The notes beneath the pieces were generated by a model. That model was not told the DNA's origin. It did not search any database and saw only the letters and a list, made by a program, of their open reading frames with translations. The position numbers and the translations under genes are program-made. From Saccharomycopsis crataegensis (taxonomy: Eukaryota > Ascomycota > Saccharomycetes > Ascoideales > Saccharomycopsidaceae), in NCBI RefSeq assembly GCF_037102585.1, contig NW_027043822.1:583001-647000 (forward strand): 64,000 nt of DNA, written 5' to 3'. Positions 20,927-31,560 of this stretch are shown here, one piece after another (the stretch's first letter is position 1; each line of letters begins with the position of its first letter).

Positions 20927-21861
20927 TTAGTTCTTGAGAAGCCACCATTTTTTGTTATATTTTTTTTTTAAAAAAAAAACATACTTATTTTCTTTAGTTC
21001 TTTGTTGGGAGTGGAAATTTGAAGATATATATTGTTCTAGCAGGACTGGAACTTTTCCATTTTCGTTTTTTCATTGTTTGGATTTGTGATATTTTTTTTT
21101 TATACTTTTATATTTGTTTTTCTAGATTTACCTTTCTTTATTGTAGAACATGGTTGATATATTAGATCTGATGATTAGCATCGAAGACCAACTAACAAAG
21201 CGTTTGAAATCAAACAGCTAGAAAGTCAAATATTAAATATTTCGCTTTCAGTAGAAATAGCTTCAACAAGGACGGCTAATGTCGTGTGAAATATTAATTG
21301 TACATAGTTGATTTAACGAGATGTTAATAATCCATAGCAGAAAACACTTAATATATAAAAAACATAACAGCACCAATAAACTAAAAAATGAATAGAAATA
21401 TGGAAGATGATTAATATGAGCCTCTTATAAATGGCCAAAACGGCATAAGCGATGTTTAGAAATGTCATTTTGATACCTAAATTTCACATCAATTCAAGGC
21501 GAGAATTCACACTAATATAATATCAGCATAAAACGATGTTTAGTGTCTAATATCAACAATATCTTTTAAATATACCTACTATCAGTATAAAAGAGTCAAA
21601 TTTATCTCTGGAAAAGTAGTTTTTCATAAATTCATTGATCATCTGAACCTAAGCTAATAATCCGTTACAGCAGATTTTTGTGCATTATAAAGCAGTAGTG
21701 AAAATTAATAAAAGAAATAAACTAAAGTATACAAAAATAAAGTCATAAAGAAAAATATTAGGTGATTAAAAAGAGATTTTATGAAGGATGGTTACGAGCC
21801 CCGTTTTTCAAAAGTTTCAACACAGCTTTAGACTTTGAGAAAATAAAAGCTAACATCAAAT
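20927..21861. other. intergenic, chitinase to tRNA-Asp
   Basis: AT-rich 3' flank of the chitinase gene followed by sequence with no coding or RNA signature that I recognise. Confidence 0.55.
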
Positions 21862-21933
21862 TCCGTGATAGTTTAGTGGCTAGAATCCCCGCTTGTCGCG
21901 CGGGGGACCGGGGTTCAATTCCCCGTCGCGGAG
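21862..21933 (+). tRNA. tRNA-Asp (GTC)
   Basis: A 72-nt cloverleaf. The acceptor arms TCCGTGA and TCGCGGA pair (one T-G), with discriminator G. The D arm contains the A box (tagtttagtggctaga), the anticodon loop reads CTTGTCGC with GTC, and the T arm is CCGGGGTTCAATTCCCCG with the B box. The sequence closely resembles S. cerevisiae tRNA-Asp. There is no intron. The gene stands alone in a gene-poor gap. Confidence 0.97.
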
Positions 21934-21938
21934 ATTTG

Positions 21939-21945
21939 TTTTTTT
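21939..21945 (+). terminator. Pol III T7 terminator of tRNA-Asp
   Basis: Seven T residues begin 6 nt after the tRNA end, the normal RNA polymerase III stop. Confidence 0.85.
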
Positions 21946-22870
21946 GCGATTTTGGGCGATGAGGTTTTAGCCATCCTTACAGCAGAACTGACAGGAGTGA
22001 CTCACTTACAGGATCAGCACCAGATTGTTTTCAGGCGAAGTACCACACTAGGAATTAGATTGAATATCCATTACAATTTTATATAGTTTCGGGTTGATGA
22101 AGTTCTCGTACAGAAAGCTGTAAACTTAGATTTACTGTGTCTGTATATATTAGGTTAGTCCTAAGGTCTGTAAATAATAAAGTTCCTTCTGTGATAAGTG
22201 GAATTCCTTTGATATCCGGAGTCAAGAGCATTACTGATGCAACATATAATTATTGACTCAGACAATAGCGATTCCATGATCGGTTTTCCAGTGTTACAAT
22301 CGCGCCATTCGCCAATAGGATCTGTAACATCAGCCTATTTATTTGTCAGTGATTAGGTAACCCAAATACCACATTGGAAATATCCTCTATACTAACATTA
22401 CTTATTAACGCTGCCGTTACTTTGCCCTATTATAGTTGCAACACATGTAATTCCAAAATAAATAAATAAATAATTTCTGGGTAGTAGAGGATTGCCACCA
22501 TTATTTGGAAATAGCAAAAAAAAAATTGTTCCAAAATGGACCAAGATCGGGAATTGAAGGTTTCTCTAGTGGTGCATCAATTTCATGACTTTATTCTCAA
22601 ATTGATACAACTCTACAAACTGTACAAGTAAGTGTCAGGAATATTCATATCAAGACTATAAATCTATGTAGATGAGTAATAGTGATGGGGATTTCAAACT
22701 ATGTTTGAAGCACTTTCATAAACTAGTATGATCAATCCCTTATTTCAAGTTTAAAAAAATATATATAACAACAACGTGAACAAGCAAAGCGGTGAATTTT
22801 GAAGTTTGGGGAATGGGAATCAAATAAGTAGTAAATAATTGAATAAGAATTAAACAATATTCAACCAAAT
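21946..22870. other. intergenic, tRNA-Asp to ACS
   Basis: Mostly featureless AT-rich DNA. It has a PAC-like GCGATGAG at 21956-21963, a TACTAAC at 22390-22396 with no partner donor found, and a possible tiny gene at 22536-22731, listed separately. No LTR was established. Confidence 0.45.
22536..22731 (+). CDS. possible tiny spliced gene: join(22536..22627,22683..22731)
   Basis: An ATG in good context (ccaaaATGg) opens a 31-codon frame whose last codon overlaps a perfect donor GTAAGT (22628). Splicing to the AG at 22681-22682 gives a 46-residue product (MDQDRELKVSLVVHQF..., ending CLKHFHKLV) with an amphipathic helix. The proposed intron would be 55 nt with no good branch site. I do not recognise the protein, and chance is a serious alternative. 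Confidence 0.18.
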
Positions 22871-24910
22871 CTATTTAGATGGAGACAAGTATTGGGAGTT
22901 AGTGGCACCAATGATTTGTTCAACACAAGCTGGGTTAACCAAAGTGGTGATATCTCCGATTTGGTCGGCTTCTTTACTGACAATCTTTCTCAAGATTCTT
23001 CTAACGATCTTACCAGATCTAGTCTTTGGTAAGTCTTGGACAACAATAACGGTCTTTGGGGCGGCAAATGGACCAATTTCGGTTCTAACCTTCATTCTCA
23101 AGTCGGTTCTCAAGGCCAATTCTTTTTCGTTGAAGTCAGCATCGGATGGGCTCAAAAGACCTTCCTTCATGGCAACGAAGGCCACAATGGCTTGACCAGT
23201 CAAATCATCGTGGATACCAACGACGGCACCTTCAGTAACACCAGTATGATCAATTAATGAGGCTTCGATTTCAGCAGTAGACAATCTGTGACCACTGACG
23301 TTGACAACATCGTCAACTCTACCTCTGATCCAGTAGTAGCCGTCGTGATCTCTTCCGGCACCATCACCAGTGAAATAATAACCTGGGTATGGCTTCAAGT
23401 AGGTGTCAATATATCTGTCGTGGTTTCTGTAAACAGATCTAGCCATTGATGGCCAAGATTTCTTGATAGCTAAGACACCAGCAACATCGTTACCTTCCAA
23501 TTCCTTACCGGAAACTGGATCAATGATGGCAACGTCAATACCAAAGAATGGAACGGTAGCTGAACCTGGCTTAGTTGGAATGACACCTGCCAATGGAGCG
23601 ATCAAATGAGAACCGGATTCAGTTTGCCAGTAAGTATCACTAATGTGACATTTACCGTGGCCGATCTTTTCATCGTACCAGTGCCACAATTCTGGAGCAA
23701 TTGGTTCACCAACAGAACCAAGAGTTCTAAGAGAGGAGATGTCATATTTATCAATTTCAGCTTCACCCTTTTGCTTGATCAATCTCAAAGCGGTTGGGGC
23801 AACGTAGAAATGGGTGGCCTTGTGTCTTTGGACAATTCTCCAATATCTGCCAATATCTGGGTAAACTGGTGTACTTTCAAAAATAATGGAAGTGGTACCC
23901 AAACACAATGGACCGTACAAGGCATAAGTGTGACCGGTAATCCAACCAACATCCCCAGCAGTGAACAAGACATCTTCTGGATGAATGTCAAAGATATATT
24001 TAGTGGTCAAAGCAGCACCTAACAAATAACCAGCAGTAGAGTGAACCACACCTTTTGGAGCACCAGTAGAACCAGAAGTGTATAATAAAAACAATGGGTC
24101 TTCCGAATTGACAGGAGTTGGTGGCAAGTACCCTGGGAATTTCTTTGTTTCTTCGTGCCACCAGAAGTCTCTACCTTCAGTGAATGGAACATCGTTAGCG
24201 GTTCTTTGGAAAACAAGGACCTTTTTAACCAAATCTCCACATTCGGCCAACCCTTCATCGACGATCTTCTTAGTGTGCACCAATTTACCCCCTCTTTTAC
24301 CCTGGTTACAAGTGATGATAACCTTGGATTCAGCGTCAGTCACACGATCTTTTACGGAACCCGCACTGAAACCAGCAAAGATCACAGAGTGGACAGCACC
24401 CAATCTAGCAACAGCCAACATGGCAATGACGGCGGCTGGGATCATTGGCAAGTACACAGCGACGGTGTCACCTTTTTTAACCCCCCAGGATTTCAACACA
24501 GCGGAAACTTTAGAAACTTCAGACAACAATTGGCCATAAGTGATGATTTCATTATCGGCTTCATCATCGGCTTCGTAGATCAAGGCAGGCTTATCTGGGT
24601 TAGCAATTGCGTGTCTGTCAATACAATTGTAAGAGGCATTTAATTCACCATTGAGGAACCAAGCGTTGTCAGCGGTCTTCAAAGAACCATAGTGAACAGT
24701 ACTGAATGGCTTATCCCATGAGAGCATTTCATTGGCGTACTTTCCAAAGAATTCATCAGTATTTTCAATCGATTGTTTGTATAATCTTTGGTATTCCTGG
24801 ACAGAATCAATGTAAGGTCTGTTCTTTGGTCTGTTTTCGTAGAATTGTTGTGGTGTTGACCGAGGGACCACATTGTTGGCCTCGTGGACGGTTTCGTGGA
24901 CGACAGTCAT
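22871..24910 (-). CDS. ACS2: acetyl-CoA synthetase, ACS2 type
   Basis: A 679-residue AMP-forming ligase that makes acetyl-CoA from acetate, CoA and ATP for lipid synthesis and histone acetylation. Domains run in the usual order: the ACAS_N region, the adenylation core with the P-loop [11 protein letters not shown] (residues 277-287), WWHEET and [11 protein letters not shown], the hinge region [32 protein letters not shown], and the C-terminal catalytic lysine in [10 protein letters not shown]. There is no mitochondrial presequence. Codon choice is strongly biased (few rare codons), as expected for an abundant enzyme. It lacks the N-terminal extension of the Acs1 form, so ACS2 is the better match. 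Confidence 0.95.
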   Translation of the reverse strand: MTVVHETVHEANNVVPRSTPQQFYENRPKNRPYIDSVQEYQRLYKQSIENTDEFFGKYANEMLSWDKPFSTVHYGSLKTADNAWFLNGELNASYNCIDRHAIANPDKPALIYEADDEADNEIITYGQLLSEVSKVSAVLKSWGVKKGDTVAVYLPMIPAAVIAMLAVARLGAVHSVIFAGFSAGSVKDRVTDAESKVIITCNQGKRGGKLVHTKKIVDEGLAECGDLVKKVLVFQRTANDVPFTEGRDFWWHEETKKFPGYLPPTPVNSEDPLFLLYTSGSTGAPKGVVHSTAGYLLGAALTTKYIFDIHPEDVLFTAGDVGWITGHTYALYGPLCLGTTSIIFESTPVYPDIGRYWRIVQRHKATHFYVAPTALRLIKQKGEAEIDKYDISSLRTLGSVGEPIAPELWHWYDEKIGHGKCHISDTYWQTESGSHLIAPLAGVIPTKPGSATVPFFGIDVAIIDPVSGKELEGNDVAGVLAIKKSWPSMARSVYRNHDRYIDTYLKPYPGYYFTGDGAGRDHDGYYWIRGRVDDVVNVSGHRLSTAEIEASLIDHTGVTEGAVVGIHDDLTGQAIVAFVAMKEGLLSPSDADFNEKELALRTDLRMKVRTEIGPFAAPKTVIVVQDLPKTRSGKIVRRILRKIVSKEADQIGDITTLVNPACVEQIIGATNSQYLSPSK

Positions 24911-25264
24911 TGCAGAAGTAGTTGATGCCTGGACTTACTGGCTGTTGGTTGATCTCTCTGTATCTCTCTATCTATCGTACCAACTAAACGAGATTTTTCA
25001 CCCAAAATAAAAATCGGTCACCACCCCAACATAAACATTTGTTGGGAGCCGGGCCTGTTTCCCCTCTGGGCCGCATAACCTGACACTGACTAAGCAAATG
25101 GGTCACCGATGGCACATAACCACGAAAAATTAAATCACGTGGATGATCACACCTACAGACAAGGGCTTCTACCCAAAACGCTTTCCCAGATTTTTTTTCC
25201 TCTTTCCTCTGCTAAATAACGATGACAGTGATGATGATGAGGCTCTTGTTGTCATAGTAACAGA
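24911..25264. other. divergent promoter ACS/ISM1
   Basis: 354 bp between start codons. It includes a GC-rich patch (25045-25080) and CACGTG at 25136-25141. Confidence 0.55.
25136..25141. promoter_or_regulatory. CACGTG E-box between ACS and ISM1
   Basis: TCACGTGGATGATCAC context, 124 bp before the ISM1 start and 226 bp before the ACS start. A Cbf1-type core by sequence. Confidence 0.4.
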
Positions 25265-28200
25265 ATGTTGCGGAGTTGCTATTCAGTGCGAACACGCTCT
25301 CTGGCTCTTGCAAAGTCATTATACCAGAAACAAGCCAGTGGATGGTGGTCAACAAGGTCCTATGCATCATTGAAAAAGGATGACGAAGACATCAACCACA
25401 GGTATTCCAAGACTTTATCATTACCGGAAACCACATTCCCAAGCCGTTCGTCTCCTGAATTGAATAGTGAATATCTACATACATCAACTGAGGAATTGTA
25501 CCAATACCAGTCACTGAAATCACCAAAAGCGTTCAAGAATGAAGAGCTATTCGTTTTGCATGATGGTCCACCGTATGCTAACGGCGATTTGCATTTGGGA
25601 CATTCTATCAATAAAGTGTTGAAAGACATCGTCAATAGATCAAGGCTTCTTAACAATAAACAACAAGTCATGTATATTCCAGGTTTTGATTGCCATGGTC
25701 TACCAATCGAGCTTAAGGCCCTCAATTCGTTGAAAGAACAAGATCCAACCAAAAAGTCCAAAAAAAAGTCCAAGAAAAACAAGAATGTTGATGAAGATTT
25801 GACTACTCAATTATCAGCAGTTGAAGTCAGAAAAATGGCGAAAAGTCATGCGTTGAAAACTATTGTCAAACAAACTGAAGCTTTCAAGAAATTCGGAGTT
25901 ATGGGAGAATGGGAAAAACCTTATAGAACTTTAGATAAGCATTTTGAATTAAATCAATTGAAAATCTTCAAAAAAATGATTGCACAAAATATGATCAAGA
26001 GGCAAAAGAAACCAGTGTATTGGGGTTGTGAAACCGGTACTGCTTTGGCCGAAGGGGAATTGGAATATAACGATAAACATAGATCTACCACAGCGTATTT
26101 GAAATTCCCGATCATCGAAGTCAATACAGAATTAAGTCAATTGTTGAAGGAACACAATATTAATCCAAGTAACATCTCTGCGTTGATTTGGACTTCTACT
26201 CCTTGGACCATTGCGGCAAATAAGGCCATTTGCGTCAATGAGAAGTTCGACTATACTCTCCTTTATTCAAAAGAAAGCGGCGAATATCTTTTGGTATTAC
26301 AAGATCTACAGGAGCTGATTTTACTGTTGAAACCTGAAATTGCGCAAGAGTTCCAAAAAACCGATATAATTATCCCAGGAAGCCTGTTGTCGAAAACTTT
26401 TTATGAAAACCCTGCAATTAAAAACAAGGAAATCAACAGGTTCCCAATTATACATGGCACTCACGTTACCAACACTGCAGGTACTGGATTGGTACACACA
26501 GCTCCTGGGCATGGTCAGGATGATTATTTGGTGGGTTTGAACCATAATATTGAAATATATTCCCCAGTTGATGATAAGGGAAGGTACACATCGGAGCTTC
26601 TACCAGGCTTCGAGGAGTTGGCAGGATTGAAAGTTCTTAAGGATGGTACCTCAAAAATGTTGGAATTGTTGAAAAATAGTGGCATGGTGTTGGATATTAA
26701 TTATAATTATATTCATTCTTACCCATATGACTGGAGATCTAAGAAGCCTATTGTTATTAGAGCCACGCCTCAGTGGTTCACCGACTTATCTTCCATTAAA
26801 AATGATGCGATGAAAGCAATTGATAAAGTGAAGTTCCATCCCGAAAGAGGATATAACAGATTATCTAGTTTCATCAATACCAGAAATGAATGGTGTATTT
26901 CAAGACAAAGATTTTGGGGGGTACCAATTCCAGTGTTTTATCACAAGGAAACCAATGCGCCTTTGATTACCGAAGAGTCCATTGATTATGCAATTCAGAA
27001 AATCGGAGAGTTTGGCACTGATGCTTGGTTTGAAGAGGAAGAATCTGTTGAAAGATGGTTACCAGAGTCTTACAAATCACAAGGAGCTCAATATCAAAAG
27101 GGCACTGATACCATTGATGTTTGGTTTGACAGTGGCTCAAGTTGGACCATTATTGAGGAAATATTACAAGAAAAAAATATCCTTGCTAATCGTAAATTTG
27201 TTGCTGACATTTATTTGGAAGGCTCAGATCAACATCGTGGCTGGTTCCAATCTTCATTATTGACCAAAATGGCCGCCAAAACTATTATCAGCTCTAATGA
27301 GAATAAAGAGATTGCTTCTAATGCGCCATATTCTACAATCATTACCCATGGTTTCACTCTTGATGCCAAGGGCCAAAAGATGTCGAAATCTATCGGTAAC
27401 ACCATTGATCCAATTGCTGTTATTAACGGAGACAATAAGCAACAAATCCCGAAAATTGGGGTTGATGGATTAAGATTATGGATAGCCTCAAGTGATTATA
27501 CTAGTGACTTGTCTTTGAGTCCAGTAATCTTAAAACATGTTGCTGATAATTTGAAAAAAATCAGAATCACTTTCCGGTACTTGCTTGGGAACTTGGAAAC
27601 CAAAAATGATAGTGTATTGACAATGTTTAGTAATCCTCAAGACTTTGAGTGTGATTTGCAAAAATTATCCAACATTGATAAATATATTTTGGGGAAATTG
27701 CACAGCTTGATAAAGAATGTTGATTCTTACAACTCGACATTCCAATATAACAGAATTATTCAGGAGTTGAATTATTTTATGAACATTGAGCTATCAGCGA
27801 CTTATTTCAACATTATCAAGGACAAATTATACGCAGATGACCATTCCAGATCACAATCTGTCAAATCAATCAAGTTTGTACTTTATGAAGTTTTGAAAGG
27901 ATATTTGTATATTTTGTCCCCAATTTTGCCAGTTATTACCCAAGAAGTATGGTCGCATGTTCCTAAAGTTCTTTTTTCTGATGTGATGTCGCCATTAGTT
28001 CATAATTATGACTTCAGCAATTTGGAAAAGTTGGCTGCTAGCAAAGAAGGACAATCTGTTGAAAAACTTTTTGAGAAAGTTTGGCAGCTTAGAGACGGAG
28101 TTCAAAAAGTCATCGAGGTAGGCAGAAAACAAGATAAGTTAATCAAGAATTCCCTTGAGACTAACTTGATCATTGACTCAAAATATATTAAAGATTTGAT

Positions 28201-28465
28201 AGCTGAAGCTTCATGCTCTGAGGAGGAGCTTGCGGATATTTTGCTTGTTTCTGAGGTGAGGTTTGAACAATTCTCTAAAGATCAAAATGAGGCGAAAAAG
28301 GAAGGTAATTATGCCTACTTTCAGAACATTCCAGTGGGTCAGACTAGTGTTGATGTTAAAATAGTCAATGCTTCAAAATTCAAGTGTCCGAGATGTTGGA
28401 AGTTTACTAGCAAGGTCAAGGAAGAACTTTGTGGCCGTTGTGATGATGCTGTTCATCAACACTAG
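25265..28465 (+). CDS. ISM1: mitochondrial isoleucyl-tRNA synthetase
   Basis: A 1066-residue class I synthetase. Residues 1-35 form a basic, Ser/Arg-rich mitochondrial presequence (MLRSCYSVRTRSLALAKSLY). The class I signatures are HLGHS (110-114) and KMSKS (705-709). The editing domain has TSTPWTIAANKA and VHTAPGHGQDDY, and NEWCISRQRFWGVPIP and GSDQHRGWFQSS follow. The C-terminus carries the zinc-ribbon cysteines of the bacterial-type enzyme: C1041, C1044, C1056, C1059. Codon 374 (26384-26386) is CTG in the GS-x-L position of the editing domain, where relatives have a polar residue. It charges tRNA-Ile in the mitochondrial matrix. Confidence 0.95.
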   Translation: MLRSCYSVRTRSLALAKSLYQKQASGWWSTRSYASLKKDDEDINHRYSKTLSLPETTFPSRSSPELNSEYLHTSTEELYQYQSLKSPKAFKNEELFVLHDGPPYANGDLHLGHSINKVLKDIVNRSRLLNNKQQVMYIPGFDCHGLPIELKALNSLKEQDPTKKSKKKSKKNKNVDEDLTTQLSAVEVRKMAKSHALKTIVKQTEAFKKFGVMGEWEKPYRTLDKHFELNQLKIFKKMIAQNMIKRQKKPVYWGCETGTALAEGELEYNDKHRSTTAYLKFPIIEVNTELSQLLKEHNINPSNISALIWTSTPWTIAANKAICVNEKFDYTLLYSKESGEYLLVLQDLQELILLLKPEIAQEFQKTDIIIPGSLLSKTFYENPAIKNKEINRFPIIHGTHVTNTAGTGLVHTAPGHGQDDYLVGLNHNIEIYSPVDDKGRYTSELLPGFEELAGLKVLKDGTSKMLELLKNSGMVLDINYNYIHSYPYDWRSKKPIVIRATPQWFTDLSSIKNDAMKAIDKVKFHPERGYNRLSSFINTRNEWCISRQRFWGVPIPVFYHKETNAPLITEESIDYAIQKIGEFGTDAWFEEEESVERWLPESYKSQGAQYQKGTDTIDVWFDSGSSWTIIEEILQEKNILANRKFVADIYLEGSDQHRGWFQSSLLTKMAAKTIISSNENKEIASNAPYSTIITHGFTLDAKGQKMSKSIGNTIDPIAVINGDNKQQIPKIGVDGLRLWIASSDYTSDLSLSPVILKHVADNLKKIRITFRYLLGNLETKNDSVLTMFSNPQDFECDLQKLSNIDKYILGKLHSLIKNVDSYNSTFQYNRIIQELNYFMNIELSATYFNIIKDKLYADDHSRSQSVKSIKFVLYEVLKGYLYILSPILPVITQEVWSHVPKVLFSDVMSPLVHNYDFSNLEKLAASKEGQSVEKLFEKVWQLRDGVQKVIEVGRKQDKLIKNSLETNLIIDSKYIKDLIAEASCSEEELADILLVSEVRFEQFSKDQNEAKKEGNYAYFQNIPVGQTSVDVKIVNASKFKCPRCWKFTSKVKEELCGRCDDAVHQH

Positions 28466-28899
28466 TTGATGAGAAAATGAATTATGAATCTATGTGTAAA
28501 TAGAATAGAAGACTATTATCGTGTAATATTGAATTAATTTTAGAATCGACAGCATTAATTCTAAAATTCCCGTAAAATGTGCTATGGTTGTATCTTTGAT
28601 AAGTCACTTTCAGGGCCGATCAGGGTAAGAAATCGCAGCGTTCTTTTTTTTTGACCCTTCAGAAAAAAAACATACAAAAAAAAAACAACACGAAATTTTC
28701 GTGTAGACTTGTATTAATTAAATCGTTTTATATTGCTCGTCCAGGTATTTATAGAGAAAATATTAATAATCATCATTTGAAGAAGAGGACCAAATATATA
28801 TATATATATATATACAAATATAAAAGCCCCCAAAGTAATAGCTGGAAAAAGTAAACAAGAGGACAACTATTGATATCATTTATTTTTATTTTTGAAGAA
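28466..28899. other. intergenic, ISM1 to RSC9
   Basis: AT-rich, with A/T tracts and a (TA) repeat at 28793-28814. No gene is seen. Confidence 0.6.
28793..28814. repeat. (TA)n microsatellite
   Basis: About eleven TA units in the RSC9 promoter. Confidence 0.8.
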
Positions 28900-30762
28900 A
28901 TGTCAGGAAGACTCTTAAGAGACAGGTCTGCGGCCAAACCACAAGTTAATACCGATGTGATGAATCGAGCACTCATCGATGATTACATGAACAGTAACAA
29001 CTCGAATTTCCAACAGCAGCAGCAGCAACAGCAACAACCCAAACTCTCCAACAACTTTCACAATGGCTCCTCGATGGCAATGATGAATGACCAGGTAGTG
29101 ATAGCTCGGCCAATCAATGAAAATAACCAGTTTGAAGCATTTCAACAGGACCAGCAAAAACTCGCGTACCAAAGACAGAAAGGGACCCTTGTGCCTTTCA
29201 ATTATAACGGTGTTCCGGGAGTCGGGGTCAACTCCATCGATATCATTCCCCGGATTCATATGGCTTTAGAATGTGAAATTCTTCAAGAAGTCAGATGGGC
29301 GCTCACTGAGTTGGCGATTATTTCCAGCCACGAGCCGCTGTTAATCAATTTGAAGAATGATCCTCAGTTATTGGAAAAATTGGTCGGTTATTACTGCGGA
29401 TGTCCTTTCATTAATGAGAAACTAGATGGTAAAACGGGGTACCCATATTTGTTGCAGAATGTTGATAAGAAAATTGGACTTGAGATGATCGAGAACTCTG
29501 TGGATGCTGCCTTGGTTCTTCGAAACTTGAGTCAGGATGGATACAACGCGTATATTATTTCGTTAAACCCAATATTAAAACAGGCAGCCGTTAAGTTATT
29601 GAACTGCGAGATCGTGAAGAATGCCTTACCAATTGGTGACAGTTATAATTCTGCAATAAAGATTCTTCAGTATACAATAGATTTGATGGAATCAATTTCG
29701 TCTTATATTTCGCCAGCAAAGAAAAATGATGAATTATTTTTGTCGTTGATGAACTTGATTTCCCAAACTATTGACAGAAGCTTCAAGATCTCGATTTTGA
29801 GATCCTTATCGAGATTAATGGTGCGTTCTAAGCTATCGACAAAAGATGAACAATTTGCTGCAGATAACGTGGACTCAGGGTTGTTAGATTTTGTATGTTC
29901 GTGTTTAATCATGGACACTGACCCAGAAATTATTGTGACAGGGCTTGATTTCCTCTATCAGTATATTTTACCTGGAGGTGTTAGAATCACCAACTTGTTG
30001 AAAACCTTATCAAGAACTAATTTATTGATTACTGTTTTGCCAAGATTATTGACACACGGAATGCTGTTAGAAAATGTTTCGGTGAACCCAACGGCCACCG
30101 CCGAGCCTTTGAGATTAATCAGAAGGGTTAAAGTTCCACCACCAGAAGTTGCTAAGCTGTTACCTACAGATTTATTCCAAGAAATTAATAAATTGGATGA
30201 GCCACAAAGGGCCACTATATGGATGAGATGTTGTTTCAAACCAAGTGAGACCAGTGATGTCACCCAAATTTCTCTTTGGAAATCCTATGAGGGCCAATTC
30301 CAAAAGGAAAATAAAAAATTATTACCTGCCGTTGACTTTATCAAGAATGTGACTAATGCGTTTGCTAATTCTGCGGCAATGGTAATCACGAACTCAGAAA
30401 CTGGACAGCGGAAGTTCATCATCAAGGGTATTGAACCAAGAGAAGAACCTGTTTCTCCGTATATTGGTAATGTGGAGGCCGCTAACCCAAAGAATAAAAA
30501 ACCATCGGACAATTTGACCGAGGGTCAGTCTGTTGCCCAGCAGAAACCGGTGAAGTTTTGGAATAGCTCTGGCAATGATGCCAAGAGCTTAGTTCCTTCT
30601 GAAATCAGTATTAATGCCGCCACTCTAATTAACGGACTTGTAGTCCATGAAAAGGGGAAAAGTTTGGTGAAGTCTATGGAAAGCGATTTACTTGACATTG
30701 TCCTCAGAGTTCCTAAATTGTATGATCAATTGGGTGACACTCTTTGCAGTATTCAACAGTAA
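28900..30762 (+). CDS. RSC9: RSC chromatin-remodelling complex subunit
   Basis: A 620-residue protein. The start is the ATG at 28900 (MSGRLLRDRSAAK). The upstream in-frame codons start only from TTG. After a Gln-rich N-terminus (~45-60) comes the helical Rsc9 core: DLMESISSYISPAKKNDELF, ILRSLSRLMVRSK, LDFLYQYILPGGVRITNLLK, then the RFX/ARID2-like block DLFQEINKLDEPQRATIWMRCCF with TQISLWKSYEGQF, and KLLPAVDFIKNVTNAF with the conserved FIIKGIEPR. These match S. cerevisiae Rsc9 point by point. RSC is the essential SWI/SNF-class remodeller that keeps promoters open. Codon 420 (30157-30159) is CTG at a position that is Asn in S. cerevisiae. Confidence 0.94.
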   Translation: MSGRLLRDRSAAKPQVNTDVMNRALIDDYMNSNNSNFQQQQQQQQQPKLSNNFHNGSSMAMMNDQVVIARPINENNQFEAFQQDQQKLAYQRQKGTLVPFNYNGVPGVGVNSIDIIPRIHMALECEILQEVRWALTELAIISSHEPLLINLKNDPQLLEKLVGYYCGCPFINEKLDGKTGYPYLLQNVDKKIGLEMIENSVDAALVLRNLSQDGYNAYIISLNPILKQAAVKLLNCEIVKNALPIGDSYNSAIKILQYTIDLMESISSYISPAKKNDELFLSLMNLISQTIDRSFKISILRSLSRLMVRSKLSTKDEQFAADNVDSGLLDFVCSCLIMDTDPEIIVTGLDFLYQYILPGGVRITNLLKTLSRTNLLITVLPRLLTHGMLLENVSVNPTATAEPLRLIRRVKVPPPEVAKLLPTDLFQEINKLDEPQRATIWMRCCFKPSETSDVTQISLWKSYEGQFQKENKKLLPAVDFIKNVTNAFANSAAMVITNSETGQRKFIIKGIEPREEPVSPYIGNVEAANPKNKKPSDNLTEGQSVAQQKPVKFWNSSGNDAKSLVPSEISINAATLINGLVVHEKGKSLVKSMESDLLDIVLRVPKLYDQLGDTLCSIQQ

Positions 30763-31270
30763 ATGGTATATATATTAATTGATTATGTTTTTGGTGGTTA
30801 TATGTATTCCATGTAAAATGAGATATGTCATGTTGGGTCGGTATTACCTCGGCACCGTCGACCAGGTTTTTTCGAGGGATCTGAGCCGGAATGTCGGGCC
30901 GTTTTTTTTTGAGCGACTCCTTGTGTCTGAGGGGTTGCCCTGCCCTATTCCCCGGATAGACTCTCCGGTGGCGACCCGGCCATCGGCCCAAACCGACTAA
31001 ACTGTGCAGAATTTTGCCAGTTGTTGCAATTATTATTATTATCATCTTTACAAGAAGTTTTTAATTGAGAAAAGAAGTAAGGAGCTTGTTGTGCTGATAA
31101 TTCGTGAAGCTGTAATAGGAATTCACATTGCCTTTTCATTATTTTCCTCCTCGTCGTTTTTTGTTGGCCGAAGATCTATTGAAGGATATCATAGTAGGAT
31201 CACACCATTTGGTATTATTATTATTGTTATTATCATACCATTGCCTTAGTCATAAAACAATTGCAAGAAA
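30763..31270. other. intergenic with GC-rich island, RSC9 to BED-finger gene
   Basis: Between ~30835 and 31000 the DNA is distinctly GC-rich in an AT-rich genome, with many CGG/CCG triplets and T8 runs. It ends in A/T-rich DNA with ATT repeats before the next start. No RNA family was recognised. Confidence 0.5.
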
Positions 31271-31487
31271 ATGTCTTCTCAATCACTACTCAATCCGAAC
31301 TATGACCGAAGCCTTGAAACAACATTAGATCAGGCCCTTCGTGGTTACAATGATAGAACAACTCCGAATGCATTGCGCCAACCCACACCTAGCCTGAACC
31401 AGGTCAATCTGGTGATAAGTTCACTGCTTAACGATAACAGCCAGGCTGCACATCACCACCATCACGTAGTTCAACACCAGGCTCCGC

Positions 31488-31560
<73 letters not shown>

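Noticed and set aside
22390-22396. TACTAAC branch-site motif
   Set aside because: No donor and no reading frame fits an intron around it.
21934-22530. Possible solo LTR next to tRNA-Asp
   Set aside because: tRNA flanks often hold LTRs, but I found no TG...CA ends with matching target-site duplication.
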